DNA of 64,000 bases from Symsagittifera roscoffensis. Lineage: Eukaryota; Xenacoelomorpha; Acoela; Convolutidae. Under the pieces are notes generated by a model that was not told where the DNA came from, did not search any database, and saw nothing but the letters and a program-made list of their open reading frames with translations. The position numbers and the translations under genes were made by a program. Every line of letters starts with the position of its first letter. Within the stretch, counting starts at the first letter, position 1. Below are positions 21,060 through 31,870 of this stretch, piece after piece. The DNA lies in NCBI RefSeq assembly GCF_963678635.1, contig NC_087071.1:17793613-17857612 (forward strand), in the 5' to 3' direction.

Positions 21060-22070
21060 CTAGTGCGTTCATGACTCAAAAACCAGTTTTGATTGAAAAG
21101 GGTTTTTTCAGTCATTGCAGTGATTTAATTGCTCGGGCCATTTTTCTTGGAATCATTTTAATTTTATTTTTAAACGAAAGAAATTGATCTAATATCACTC
21201 CGAGGTTTTGATTTGTTTTCTCTTCAAGGATGATTTGGTCTAAAATAAGTGAAAATTTTTTGTTTCCATGTTTGCGCAAATTTTCTTTGGCTGAAAATGA
21301 CAAGTTCCGTTTTTTTAGTGTTCAGTTGTAATGAAAGCATAAAAAACAGTTTGAAAAGTTTTTGCTATTATTTTTCAATTCTTTTATGGCTATATCAACA
21401 GATTAGTTTGCCCAAAAAAAATAGCGTGCCACCTGTTTTCTCTACCTCTTTGCACGAATTAGGTAATTGATTGCTTTAGTTGTTGATAGAATTATTAAAA
21501 ATCAAGATTCCAAAACGGTGCCCTGAAGTACAACTTGGTGCAATGAAATCCGATCTAATTCAGTTATATTGACAACAGTTTTGGTTGTCCGTTGCCGATG
21601 AAAGTTTTATCATTTTAATTGCACTTCTAGAAAAATTTCTTAAGTTTAAGTTTTTCTTGTAGAAGCTTATATTAAATAGAGTCGAATGCTTTGGAAAAAT
21701 CTAATGATCAACAAGCAACAAAATTCTTGCAACCAATTGATTTTCTGAAAAATTCGGCAAAGAAAAAACTTGAGTCTATAGCTATGTAGGAGGTGGTTCT
21801 GAAACTAGTTTGGGTGTTTAGCAGGGTAAGCAAGTTTTGCGACAAAAATAATAATTCATTTGTTTGTATAAAAAATTTCTGAATACTTTTGATAATGCAT
21901 CTGTTATTCAGATTAGTTTGTAGTTTTCTGTTAGTTCTATGTCGTTTTTTTTAAATATTGGTGTGACAGTGAATTTTTTAAGCTTATCGGAAAGCGAGTA
22001 AATAAATCTGAATGTAAACTCGATTTTGGAATTTTAAAATAAAACCATCTCTGAGGAAAAAGGGCAGGGG
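21060..22070 (-). pseudogene. LINE (non-LTR) reverse-transcriptase relic
   Basis: Minus-strand frames give the order of a jockey/CR1-type RT: IFKKNDIELTENYKLI, a DFSKAFDSI-like segment (preserved best in the duplicate at 24,370-25,030), VLQGTVL (the PQGT motif), then LNTKK and, in the open frame 21,112-21,303, LVIFSAKENL-type and NLGVILDQFLSFKNKI. The YADD region is degraded. There is no endonuclease or tail. It is a 5'- and 3'-truncated dead fragment, and a breakpoint of the 3-kb tandem duplication lies inside it at 21,337. Confidence 0.75.
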
Positions 22071-22085
22071 TGTAGTAACATTATC

Positions 22086-23185
22086 TTGAAAGCAACCTAT
22101 CGTGTCTACAAAGCATGCTTATCGTGTGTAAAAAGAAAAAAACCCAGACTGATAAAAATAGATCACCAGAAGATCTGCATGACATATTCGGGATACAATC
22201 AGATTCTAGATAACATAGACTTTTCTTCGAAATTTCCGAGGCAGTATCATGTCAAAATGCAACTGCATAAGAGTCATGCGATCATTTGATAACAAACTGG
22301 ATCTCGAAATACGATTACCCCAGGTCTTTTCAGTCAAATAGTGGCAAAGCCATCAAAGGGGGCCTGACAAAATAGTTTTGAAGCGATCCCAGGTCGCTCA
22401 ATTTCATTCGAAAACTTATCATCCGCAGTCAAATGGACTAATGCAAAATCAGAAAAAGACGCTGGTTAACTTGATGAGGGTTTATTGCTCTAGCTACTTT
22501 TAAAGATTCTGACGAGAAAATCAAATCTTTTAGGTCTGAGTTCATCCAGTTTCGAACTATCAACAAAAGCCAACATATGGAGAATTAGATATAGTCAGAT
22601 CGGTATCATCTGAATAGAACATCTAAGAGGGAAAATTACGGACGAACAGCTCGACAAGTTATCAACCGCAGACAAATGGACTAATGGAAAGACAAAACAA
22701 GACGCTGGTTAACATGCTGAGGTTATATTGCTCCAGATACATGACGGACTGGCAAAAGTACCTACCACAGGTGTTAGGGGCGTAAAATAGCACACAATAT
22801 GCAACCACTGTTGTCAGTCCATTTATGTTGTTGACGGTATAGGAAAAGCGAAGCCAATAAAAACTTTCTGCCTGGAATATGAAGGACAAAAGACTTCACC
22901 ACAAGCGTGCGTGAAAGAAGCCATCCTGAGTTGAACGATCTATGCAGACAGAACTATACCCAAGACCAAATGCGTCAACAGAAAAAAAAGCGACCAGTAA
23001 TCTTGTGGGCAAAGCCATACGAAGTAGGACAAATTATTCGGGCTTTTCAAAAGATCATCCCACCGAAAAGGATCAAAAAGCTACAAAAGAAGTGGAGGGA
23101 ATCTTTTGCGATCACAGACGTACACCACCACTGTAATTTCTATCGCTTGAGCACTGATCGGGCTGCACAATACAAAAATCTATAA
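22086..23185 (+). pseudogene. Gypsy integrase relic, unit 1
   Basis: Plus-strand frames show ACLSCVKRKKPRLIKIDHQK with ICMTYSGYNQIL (zinc-finger end and first Asp region), then SQVAQFHSKTYHPQ-type sequence. A later 92-codon frame (22,907-23,185) holds IIPPKRIKKLQKKWRESF and FYRLSTDRAAQYKNL, the C-terminal integrase segment. The core region HPQ.NGLM..Q is present twice, near 22,425 and 22,660, from a local internal duplication. Many stops. It belongs to the same family as E1, B and C, but is more diverged. Confidence 0.75.
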
Positions 23186-23935
23186 CCATACATCCCATCG
23201 CCAGAGGATTGATGCATTCCTGCATTCCGCAGGATAAGGAAGGCCTGGGTTACTTAGAAGTGGAACCGGCTTGCAAAGCGACTGAAATAAAAACAAAGAA
23301 CAAATCAACGGTAACGAGAACTCTACATTGAGTGAGAACGAGATTATCGAAGTAACTTCGGAAAAATATTTCTATGTGGAGAAAGACTGGAATGAACGGG
23401 AACAAGATGAAGTACAGAAGTCAACTGAATCGGAGATCCCTCGAACAATAACCACCAGAAGAAGGGGACGGAATAAAACAAGAATGGCTTACAATAGATT
23501 TAGGTTCAATTTCAAAAATGAGACATTAAAACCAGAAAAACTGGTGCAGACATAGCGGGAATAGTAGACATGAAAATTGGCCATGAATAGCAAATCATCA
23601 AGGATTACGAATCATATATGCAAGAAGACAACCGATTACCGAGGATGAGTTGGACCTAGAGAATTGAGACAGGGAAAGCAGGGAACAAACACTTTTCAGA
23701 ATTCTAGAATGGCCGCACGATCTAACTGCGAGTGGAAAGAACAAATGGACTATGCAGAAGGTAAATATATCCGTGATAAGACACATTCGGGAGAAGCATC
23801 CGACCTTCAATTGGTTCGCAACGGACAGACCTCTCAAACTTATCTCGAGCAATCTGGAGCCAGCATTGTCGACGGAAGGTCGATAAATAGTTTTATCCAG
23901 GGAGTGGGGTAGGACTTACTCACAATGATTTTTTT
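23186..23935 (+). pseudogene. Pol C-terminal extension relic, unit 1
   Basis: Frames 23,328-23,555 and 23,664-23,912 hold the acidic segment EKYFYVEKDWNEREQDEVQK, a basic TRRRGRNKTRMAYNRF and, at the end, the SINSFIQGVG that matches SIDIFVRG of E1. The order is the same as in B, C and E1. The frames are broken. Confidence 0.6.
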
Positions 23936-24340
23936 TTGTTTATCAAGCTGAGAAAAATAAAGAAGATCAACAGCCTAAAGATGGAACAAGAAGAGCCCGA
24001 ATCAGCTTCTGGTCGAATCTCCAAGACAAATTTCAAAAAACGAGACGAAAACTCGGAGAACTACTTGATCACTGATTGCGTCTCCATGCTGTCCAACAAG
24101 ACAAGTGCAATCTGCAGAACAGCAGATATGAGCTTTTAGACAAGATTAGAAGCAGACTTTCAAAGGGTACACCAGAATATGGATTTCCTGTTCAGACAGA
24201 GAGAGAAGAATTAGGTGGAATGGCAGCATTACCTCCTACAGTGTCACAAACACCTGGCAATTTTATGTCTTTCTCGGTAAGAGCTCTGTGCTATCCTGCA
24301 TGTAATCTTCGCAAAAATTCCACAAGGATTATTTATTTGA
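23936..24340 (+). pseudogene. Macro-domain relic, unit 1
   Basis: TDCVSMLSNKTSAICRTADM corresponds to the first macro segment of B and C. In another frame QTEREELGGMAALPPTVSQ and GNFMSFSVRAL match GGVAALPPAASQ..GKY.CFLVTR. The DPNRG end is missing. It is weaker than the other copies and is recognised by order and shared motifs. Confidence 0.5.
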
Positions 24341-24369
24341 GCATCATGATATCAATCAAGGCATAAAAA

Positions 24370-25030
24370 ACAGTTTGAAAAGTTTTCGCAATTATTTTCT
24401 AGTTCTTTTATGGCTATATCAACATTTTAGTTTGCCCAAAAAAAAGCGTGCCCTGAGGTACAACTTATCGTGCCCTGAGGTACAAAATGGTGCCCTGAGG
24501 TACAACTTAGTGCAATGAAATCCGATCTGATTCAGTTATGTTGACAACAGTTTTGGTTGTCCATTGTTGATGAAAGTATTATCACTTCAATTGCACTTCT
24601 AGAAAAAACTTTTAAGTTCAAGTTTTTCTTGTAGAAGCTTATAATAAATAGAGTCGAATGCTTTGGAAAAATCTAGCAACAAACTTCTTGCAATCAATTG
24701 ATTTTCTGAAAAATTCGGCCGAGAAAAAACTTGAGTCTATACTTATATAGGAGGTGGTTCTGAAACCAATTTGGGTGTTTAGCAGGGTAAGCAAGTTTTG
24801 CGACAAAAAATAATAATTTATTTGTTTGTATAAAAAGTTTTTGAATAGTTTTGATAATGCATCTGTTATTCAGATTAGTTTGTAGTTTTCTGTTAGTTCT
24901 ATATCGTTTTTTTTTTAAATAATGGTGTGACAGTGGCTTTCTTAAGCTTATCGGAAAGCGAGTAAATAAATCTGAATGTAAACTCATTTTTGGAATTTTA
25001 AAATAAAACCATCTCTGAGGAAAAAGGGCA
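24370..25030 (-). pseudogene. LINE RT relic, duplicated copy
   Basis: Duplicate of 21,345-22,070. It retains LDFSKAFDSIYYKLLQEKLE in one minus frame and VVPQGT nearby. It lacks the RT C-terminal part, which lies outside the duplicated unit. Non-functional. Confidence 0.75.
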
Positions 25031-25049
25031 GTGGTGTAGTAACATTATC

Positions 25050-26149
25050 TTGAAAGCAACCTATCGAGTCTACAAAGCATGTTTATCGTGTGTAAAAAGA
25101 AAAAACCCAGACTGATGAAAATAGATCACCAGGAGATCTGCATGACATATTCGGGATACAATCAGATTCTAGATAACATAGACTTTTTTTTCGAAATTTC
25201 CGAGGCAGTATCATGTCAAAATGCAACTGCATAAGAGTCATGCGATCAGTTGATAACAAACTGGATCTCGAAATACGATTACCCCAGGTCTTTTCAGTCA
25301 AATAGTGGCAAAGCCATCAAAGGGGACTTGACAAAATAGTTTTGAAGCGATCCCAGGTCGCTCAATTTCATTCGAAAACTTATCATCCGCAGTCAAATGG
25401 ACTAATGCAAAATCAGAAAAAGACGCTGGTTAACTTGATGAGGGTTTATTGTTATAGCTACTTTTAAAGATTCTGACGAGAAAATCAAATCTTTTAGGTC
25501 TGAGTTTATCCAGTTTCGAACTATCAACAAAAGCCAACACATGGAGAATTAGATATAGTCAGATCGGTATCATCTGAGTAGAACATCTAAGAGTGAAAAT
25601 TACGGACGAACAGCTCGACAAGTTATCAACCGCAGACAAATGGACTAATGGAAAGACAAAACAAGACGCTGGTTAACATTCTGAGGTTATATTGCTCCAG
25701 ATACATGACGGACTGGCACAAGTACCTACCACAGGTGTTAGGGGCGTAAAATAGCACACAATATGCAACCACTGTTGTCAGTTCATTTATGTTGTTGACG
25801 GGATAGGAAAAGCGAAGCCAATAATAATTTTCTGCCTGGAATATGAAGGACAAAAGACTTCACCACAAGCGTGCGTGAAAGAAGCCATCCTGAGTTGAAC
25901 GATCTATGCAGACAGAACTATACCCAAGACCAAATGCGTCAACAGAAAAAAAAGCGACCAGTAATCTTGTGGGCAAAGCCATACGAAGTAGGACAAATTA
26001 TTCGGGCTTTTCAAAAGATCATCCCACCGAAAAGGATCAAAAAGCTACTAAAGAAGTGGAGGGAATCTTTTGCGATCACAGACGTACACCACCACGGTAA
26101 TTTCTATCGCTTGAGCACTGATCGGGCTGCACAATACAAAAATCTATAA
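25050..26149 (+). pseudogene. Gypsy integrase relic, unit 2 (element D)
   Basis: Near-copy of 22,086-23,185. The 92-codon frame 25,871-26,149 again carries IIPPKRIKKLLKKWRESF and FYRLSTDRAAQYKNL, one substitution closer to the LLKKWRG form of B and C than unit 1. The catalytic core is broken by stops. Confidence 0.75.
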
Positions 26150-26915
26150 CCACACATCCCATCGCCAGAGGATTGATGCATTCCTGCATTCCGCAGGATA
26201 TGGAAGGCCTGGGTTACTTAGAAGTGGAACCGGCTTGCAAAGCGACTGAAATAAAATTTAAGAACAAATCAACGGTAACGAGAACTCTACATTGAGTGAG
26301 AACGAGATTATCGAAGTAACTTCGGAAAAATATTTCTATGTGAAGAAAGACTGGAATGAACGGGAACAAGATGAAGTACAGAAGTCAACTGAATCGTAGA
26401 TCCCTCGAACAATAACCACCAGAAGAAGGGGACGGAAGAAAACAAGAATGGCTTACAATAGATTCAGGTTCAATTTCAAAATTGAGACATTAAAACCAGA
26501 AAAACTGGTGCAGACATAGCGGGAATAGTAGACATGAAAATTGGCCATGAATAGCAAATCATCAATGATGAAGAATCTTATATGCAAGAAGACAACCGAT
26601 TACCGAGGATGAGATGGACCTAGAGAATTGAGACAGGGAAAGCAGGGAACAAACACTTTTCAGAATTCTAGAATGGACGCACGATCTAACTGCCAGTGGA
26701 AAAAACAAATGGACTATGCAGAAGGTAAATATCTCCGCGATAAGACACATTCGAGAGAAGCATCCGACCTTCAATTGATTCGCAACGGACAGACCTCTCA
26801 AACTTATCTCGAGCAATCTGGAGCCAGCATTGTCGACGGAAGGTCGATAAATAGTTTTATCCAGGGAGTGGGGGTAGGACTTACTCACAATGAATTTTTT
26901 TCGTTTAAGAAGCCG
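26150..26915 (+). pseudogene. Pol C-terminal extension relic (element D)
   Basis: Acidic and basic tail segments equivalent to 23,186-23,935, with the closing SINSFIQGVGVGLTHNEFF. One frame (26,628-27,179, 183 codons) runs from this tail into the macro segment, showing that the two were translated together or nearly so. Confidence 0.6.
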
Positions 26916-27290
26916 AGAAAAATAAAGAAGATCAACAGCCTAAAGATGGAACAAGAAGAGCCCGAATCAGCTTTTGGTCGAATCTCCCAGACAAAATTCA
27001 AAAAACGAGACGAAAACTCGGAGAACAACTTGATCACTGATTGCGTCTCCATGCTGTCCAACAAGACAAGTGCAATCTGCAGAACGGCAGATATGAGCTT
27101 TAAGACAAGATTAGAAGCAGACTTTCAAAGGTTACACCAGAATATGGATTTCCTGTTCAGACAGAGGGAGAAGAATTAGGTGGAATGGCAGCATTACATC
27201 CCACAGTGTCACAAACACTTGGCAACTTTATGTCTTTCTCGGTAAGAGCTCTGAGCTATCCTGCGGGCAATCTTCACAAAAACAGAAAAA
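26916..27290 (+). pseudogene. Macro-domain relic (element D)
   Basis: ITDCVSMLSNKTSAICRTAD, then MSFKTRLEADFQRLHQNMDF aligns with the MSFQTALTADFKKEYKNIEF of B. After a stop, GGMAALHPTVSQTLGNFMSF matches GG.AALPPAASQ.PGKY.CF. The C-terminal DPNRG segment is not found. It is an old, truncated copy of the same domain. Confidence 0.55.
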
Positions 27291-27336
27291 CTCCACAAGG
27301 ATTAATATTTGAGCATCATGATGATATCAATCAAGG

Positions 27337-27964
27337 AAACATGATCCTGGGACTGAAAACGGGGTGTCTTGAGACTAAATCGTAAAAACTTGAGTCTTGA
27401 GTTGTTATCAAATCTGCAAATGGCATGCGGCCAGGAGGGGGGGCTGGTATCGTACAAAAAGTGTTTTGGTGAAAAAAAACATAACATTAGACTAGTTAAA
27501 ACTTTATTGTAGGGTAATTTAGATGATCCATTCCCTTACACCAGGTGCTATTGTGTGAGAATCGCCTGAGTTTTACTTTTGGTTGATTGAAATTCAAAAG
27601 AGATTTCAATCCTAAGAAAAAGGTGAGAGACATTAGCCGTAGTTTTTCAAATTTATGGCTTGTACGCTCTCTCGTTTAGTGAAAACCAACTCAAGAATAA
27701 TGTGATTGGTCATCCTAATTAGGTAACTTTTAATTTCAAGTTCAGTTTGGAAAAAAAACTTCCATAAAAATTTTCAAGAATCAAGACGAATATTGAAGAA
27801 TTTTCCAGGACCGCACGAGCAAGAGCAAGCACCACGGAACCCTTGATTTCGATTTTTTGAGTGGGTTTTTTTGAAAGTGGCCATTTTTGGAAAGAGTGAA
27901 TGTTGAGCTGTTATTTCTTGAATTGTTTTTGTAGGTTGGTATTCTTGAGCTGGCTTTTGATCAA
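27337..27964. other. AT-rich spacer in element D
   Basis: No supportable gene. It lies in the position of the spacer between macro and coiled-coil ORFs in B, C and E1 but shows no close match to them. A C-poor, G-rich run (ggaggggggggct) is at 27,434. Confidence 0.4.
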
Positions 27965-28360
27965 TTGAGGAAGTCAGTGCCAGTGGTCTTGAAGAAGTCA
28001 ATAAACGATGGCTTGTACAAACGCTCGAGGGAACTCGACTACGCCCAAAGAATTGAACGGGTAGCGGTGATGATGAATGCCGTATCGCAACTAGAGTCGC
28101 AAGGCGAGACAAGGGAGTCCGCCATGGAAACCCTTTTGATGGTGGGCTTCTTATCAGAAGGAATCTTAGACCAAGAGCAAACCAGAAGGATATACTGGAG
28201 CACTAATAGAGGCTTGAGAGGATATGACTTGGCCAGGAATCATGGCCTAAGCAACTTCACTGAGAATGGAGCAGGTGAGTTCTCATTCCCAATCAGGCCG
28301 ACGACGAGAACTGAAGCTCAGCCGGCCGGCAAGGCCCCTTCAAAGATTTGGGCGCTATAG
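27965..28360 (+). pseudogene. N-terminal part of D SGNH ORF
   Basis: A 131-codon frame. After a helical part (LDYAQRIERVAVMMNAVSQL) it has RGYDLARNHGLSNF and FSFPIRPTTRTEAQP, which match SGHDLAREPGL and MSLPVRPTQP of E1. This identifies it as the first domain of the accessory ORF although overall similarity is low. No known family. Confidence 0.5.
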
Positions 28361-29560
28361 ACTGAGGTCGCCTACCAGGACATCTTTGCATTTAAGAAGG
28401 ACTTAAAGAATGGGACCAACCGACGCGAATACGGGACCAAGTAAATGAGGAAATATCATTTAGAACTTGATTTAGAGCAGGTAAAGAGACTGTATTAGAA
28501 GCCATCAGAAACCTGCACAGAAACGGCAGATCAATCGGCACCGAAAAAGCTATCGGCAACTCGTTCGAGGCGGGAGACTACGATGAAAGTTGATGAAATG
28601 CCAAGGACGTTTCAACTTGGTCAGAGTGCCTCAAAAGCAGAAGATTGCTAACCTAGACGCGTAGAGGCCTCCGGTCACAATTGAGGGAACAACAAGAGAG
28701 ATTACAAAGCAGAACACTGTAGGAGGTATGTGTTTGAAATTTCTGCTCGGGTGGATTACTTGACCCAGCCGCGATTATTCGAAGGCGCAATTCACTTGAT
28801 AATCGGGACAACCTCTTCAGAGTCTTGACTAAAGAGAAAGCTTATTGGGAGATTGATTTCTTGAGTTTTCGAGAGCAGCTATGTCTCAGATATTGGCTTC
28901 TCTGGAGAGTTACCTGCAGTTACAATGGCAATACAAATGAACGATGCGTCTCAAAAGATGACTCGGTTGTCGGACAAAAAAGATTGCTTGATACATGGAC
29001 CCGATTATATTCAAGATATGCACCGTACCGCTCTACAGGAAGAACGGTGACAACGAGAGAACTAAGAACAAGAGAGTGCGTCACGTCAATGGCGCAAGTC
29101 GAGAGATCCAATGGCAAAGCATCCTGCCGTTAAATCTACTAGACGTGGCTAGCAAAAAAGAGGAATTTCTGTCCGAGGATAGCTGAAATCCACTTTAACC
29201 GTCCGAAGGGCACAGAATATCTAAATAAGTTATTCCAACAGCACATCGACAGACTTGAGAAGGATTTGGTGGAGGCCGGACGCTTCACTTTTGGTCCATT
29301 TCCGGACCCACAATTCTTCGTGACAAGATTCATCGAACCGCAATTGGCAGAACAAAAGAACTCCAGAAACAGCTCTGGAAACAACAGGAGCACAATTACC
29401 CGCAGTTACACGTTCTTGGTTCCACGTCTCACAAGATTGAGTCCAGAGTATCCATTATCCTTCAGAGTTTGGTGGCGCATTCAGCTTCAACGACGGAGCA
29501 AAAAGGGGAAAGAAGAACCACAAGCGGGTTTATAAAAGCTCAAAAATAACTCAACGTACC
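28361..29560 (+). pseudogene. First SGNH-like domain relic of D
   Basis: Broken frames. IHLIIGTTSSES near 28,790 sits where B has HLILGDSLVRVL. ICTVPLYRKNG (near 29,005) matches VCTVPMSTKTL of B. AEIHFNRPKGTEYLNKLFQQ (near 29,200) matches DRIHFDSIEGQAWMNRVFQE, the DxxH block V. The catalytic Ser and Asn blocks are degraded. A low-complexity tail ends near 29,535. Confidence 0.5.
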
Positions 29561-31870
29561 TATTGAGGATCAAAAACTGGACCCAAAAGAGTTAGAATTT
29601 TGTCTAGAGCTGATGGAGGCCCTGGAGCAGAAAAACTTGTCTCATCAAGATGCTGGATTGCAGTATTGCGCTGATTGTTTGAAAGTTCATTAAATACTTT
29701 TCTCCCAGGCTTCAACTTTGGAGAAAATTATTCTTGGACGCTTAACTACAGGGCGCTAAAGGAACACTGGAGTCCATTTTTTTAAACAAACGAAACACAG
29801 CAAAAACTTGGCTAGAACACGGATGGCCATCCCTCATCAAATGAGAGCCATCAAAATTTTTCTGGATTCATGTACCTTGGGACGCTAGACGCTAGATATC
29901 AAGAGGTGCTCGGCACATCCAAAATAGCGAAGGCACTATCGGTCTATGACTGATCGGATCCCGATGTAGTCACGATTATAATAGTCGCTAGTTAAAACTA
30001 CGTGCGGGCATCGACTAAAATGTACGGGGCAGAAACAATCTTGAACGTGCTTCCCTGAGCCGAGCTGAATCAGACGCTGATCTTCGTAGTGGCGATCAAG
30101 TCAGAGACTCCGTGTGAACCGAAAATATTCTTTTTTGCACATTCGAAAGGCCACTTGTATGCAACAGCACTCCTTTCTCCATTATGAGTAGAGAAAACAA
30201 CCGCAAGAATGATTGCTTGGGGTGATGGGGGAGTTACAAGAATTGGTGGCGTCTAGATTCGGGTTGTAAACGAAGTCTGTTATCGCGTCCTCGCTTGGAT
30301 ATGCAAACATGCCCTCTGCACTTCACTTTCTCCACGCGATGTTGGCCTTGATTATAGACAATAGCGGCCAAAAACTGGTCATAGCTAACCCCAATCGTGA
30401 ACCGACAGAAGTGAGTTTGATACCTATAAAAAAAGTTAGCAAGATGCTGGGCGGAGATCTCCCACGGGCTAAGGGCTTCTATGAATTCGTGGATATCTTG
30501 ATTAAACTCGATAAGGTGTTATGCCTAGAGATTTCGAATTTCGCTCAGCAGTTGAATTTGAAGTTGAACAATGGCGATGATCATCAAGTAGCAGGCAATC
30601 TATCCCGCAATACTTGGTTCAAGAACATGGAGCTTACATGGATTCGCTCAGCGATACCGGTGCATTATTGTTAAAACTTGTTGGATACGAAAATTTTAAT
30701 AGAGTCGATGGTGTACCGTCTTACCCGCAACAGGGGCAAACGGCCATTCTTGAATCATTGACTGGAAAAAGAATGGAGACAAGAGCTTCATGCAAAACCA
30801 TCTCAAGCAAGCAGAAAGAAAAAGAAAAACGCAGGAAAATTTGTATCGCTGGATAATGACACCACCATCTATATTTTTGAGAGTAACAGGCAAAGAGACA
30901 CTTGCGCACCAAGAAAGCATACGAAATCGTGAAATTCTTGAGTCCCTTGAGTTGGGAAAAAAATTGATAGATAGCCTGTTCTCCGCGAGGAGGATACAGC
31001 TTGGGGCAATCGTAAACGACATAATGAACATGTCAATTAGCTTCCTGCTAGCATTGTTTCTTTGTTTCTTGCAATCTCCAGCAGCTTGTTCAACATGGGA
31101 CCGGCTTGCCTGTTCTGCAGGGGCGTGTAAACTTTGGGAATTGAGGGATACTTGACTCTAAGCGTCTTGACGCAGGGGAATCTAGCAGTGTTCCATCGCC
31201 TGATTAAATACATAGATCCAATTTCGACGGGCAAGACCGACCCAACAGTTGACGCCTACTCGTGCAAGTGAACCGCTGGGCTAAAAACAAATAGCTGGTG
31301 GAAAATCTCTTGATGCAGAATCGACACATGACAAGAAAAGAAAAAGTGAAGGTCAATGGCGGTTATCCCTTGCTCACGCACCTATATCTGGCCGTGAGAT
31401 CAGATCCTTTTGGTGAAATTAGAGGGCCAGGGGAGGTGGTTACCTGTAATTAGGAACCAGCAGTGAACTTTGCATTCCCTCACCGACGTGTAGCCGCCTA
31501 AAGACATTCGGTGACCCTTTTCAGCCTGATCAGTATGCTGTAAGATGGACGAGGAAGAAAAACGAATGATGAAGAAAATTGGAGGGCCCAGATGAGTGAC
31601 AAGATGCCGTTCGAGAGAATCAGAGAACAAGCACTAACTGAATTGATCTTCAGAGATATATTGCAGGCATATGACTAACTGAAAGCTTGGTAAGCGATTG
31701 TGATCAAAATCTGAGGACGAGATTGAACTATCAAAGCAGATCACAGTCCAGAAACTATCCACGCCCATCATATCAAAGGCTGATTGAACGCGTCTGGACA
31801 ATTTCCAGAAAAGTTATTGTTACTAGAAACGGATTCAACGGACTTGAATTTGAGTACGACAACATTTAAG
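29561..31870 (+). pseudogene. Second SGNH-like and downstream region of D
   Basis: The best frame (30,309-30,674) reads KLVIANPNREPTEVS, VLCLEISNFAQQLNLKLNNG and DDHQVAGNLSRNTWF. These align with VIISAPNR, VLGLQLSNFSRQPKLKPGN and DDHRVIVAMSNDLWF of C (53,066-53,330). Later, near 31,340, YPLLTHLYLAVRSDPFGEIR and AVNFAFP match MPLLTDLSLARRTDPLSLIR and AVTFAFP of C. The rest is degraded. The function is discussed at 52,264 and 53,388. Confidence 0.5.

Larger units (their letters stand above)
21337..24360. repeat. ~3-kb tandem duplication, unit 1
   Basis: Begins gcataaaaaacagtttgaaaag, as does unit 2 at 24,361, and ends in catgatatcaatcaag, as unit 2 does at 27,336. The unit holds the LINE RT relic (minus) and a gypsy integrase-to-macro relic (plus). 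Indels of tens of bases and many substitutions separate the two units, so the duplication is not very recent. Confidence 0.9.
24361..27336. repeat. ~3-kb tandem duplication, unit 2
   Basis: Direct copy of 21,337-24,360. Within its LINE part the 21-22-bp word gtgccctgaggtacaa is present three times (24,447-24,510) where unit 1 has one copy. At 27,336 the sequence runs on into the rest of element D, so unit 2 keeps the original right-hand flank. Confidence 0.9.
25040..31870 (+). mobile_element. D: diverged gypsy-like relic with accessory domains
   Basis: Plus-strand order: integrase, pol C-terminal extension, macro domain, coiled-coil/SGNH ORF, second SGNH-like block, conserved downstream region. 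This is the order of C but at much lower similarity, so D is an independent, older lineage of the same family. Gag, protease and RT are absent, and no LTR was identified at either end. The long frame-by-frame agreement with C to about 31,870 shows that the region beyond the first SGNH domain belongs to the element. Confidence 0.7.
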
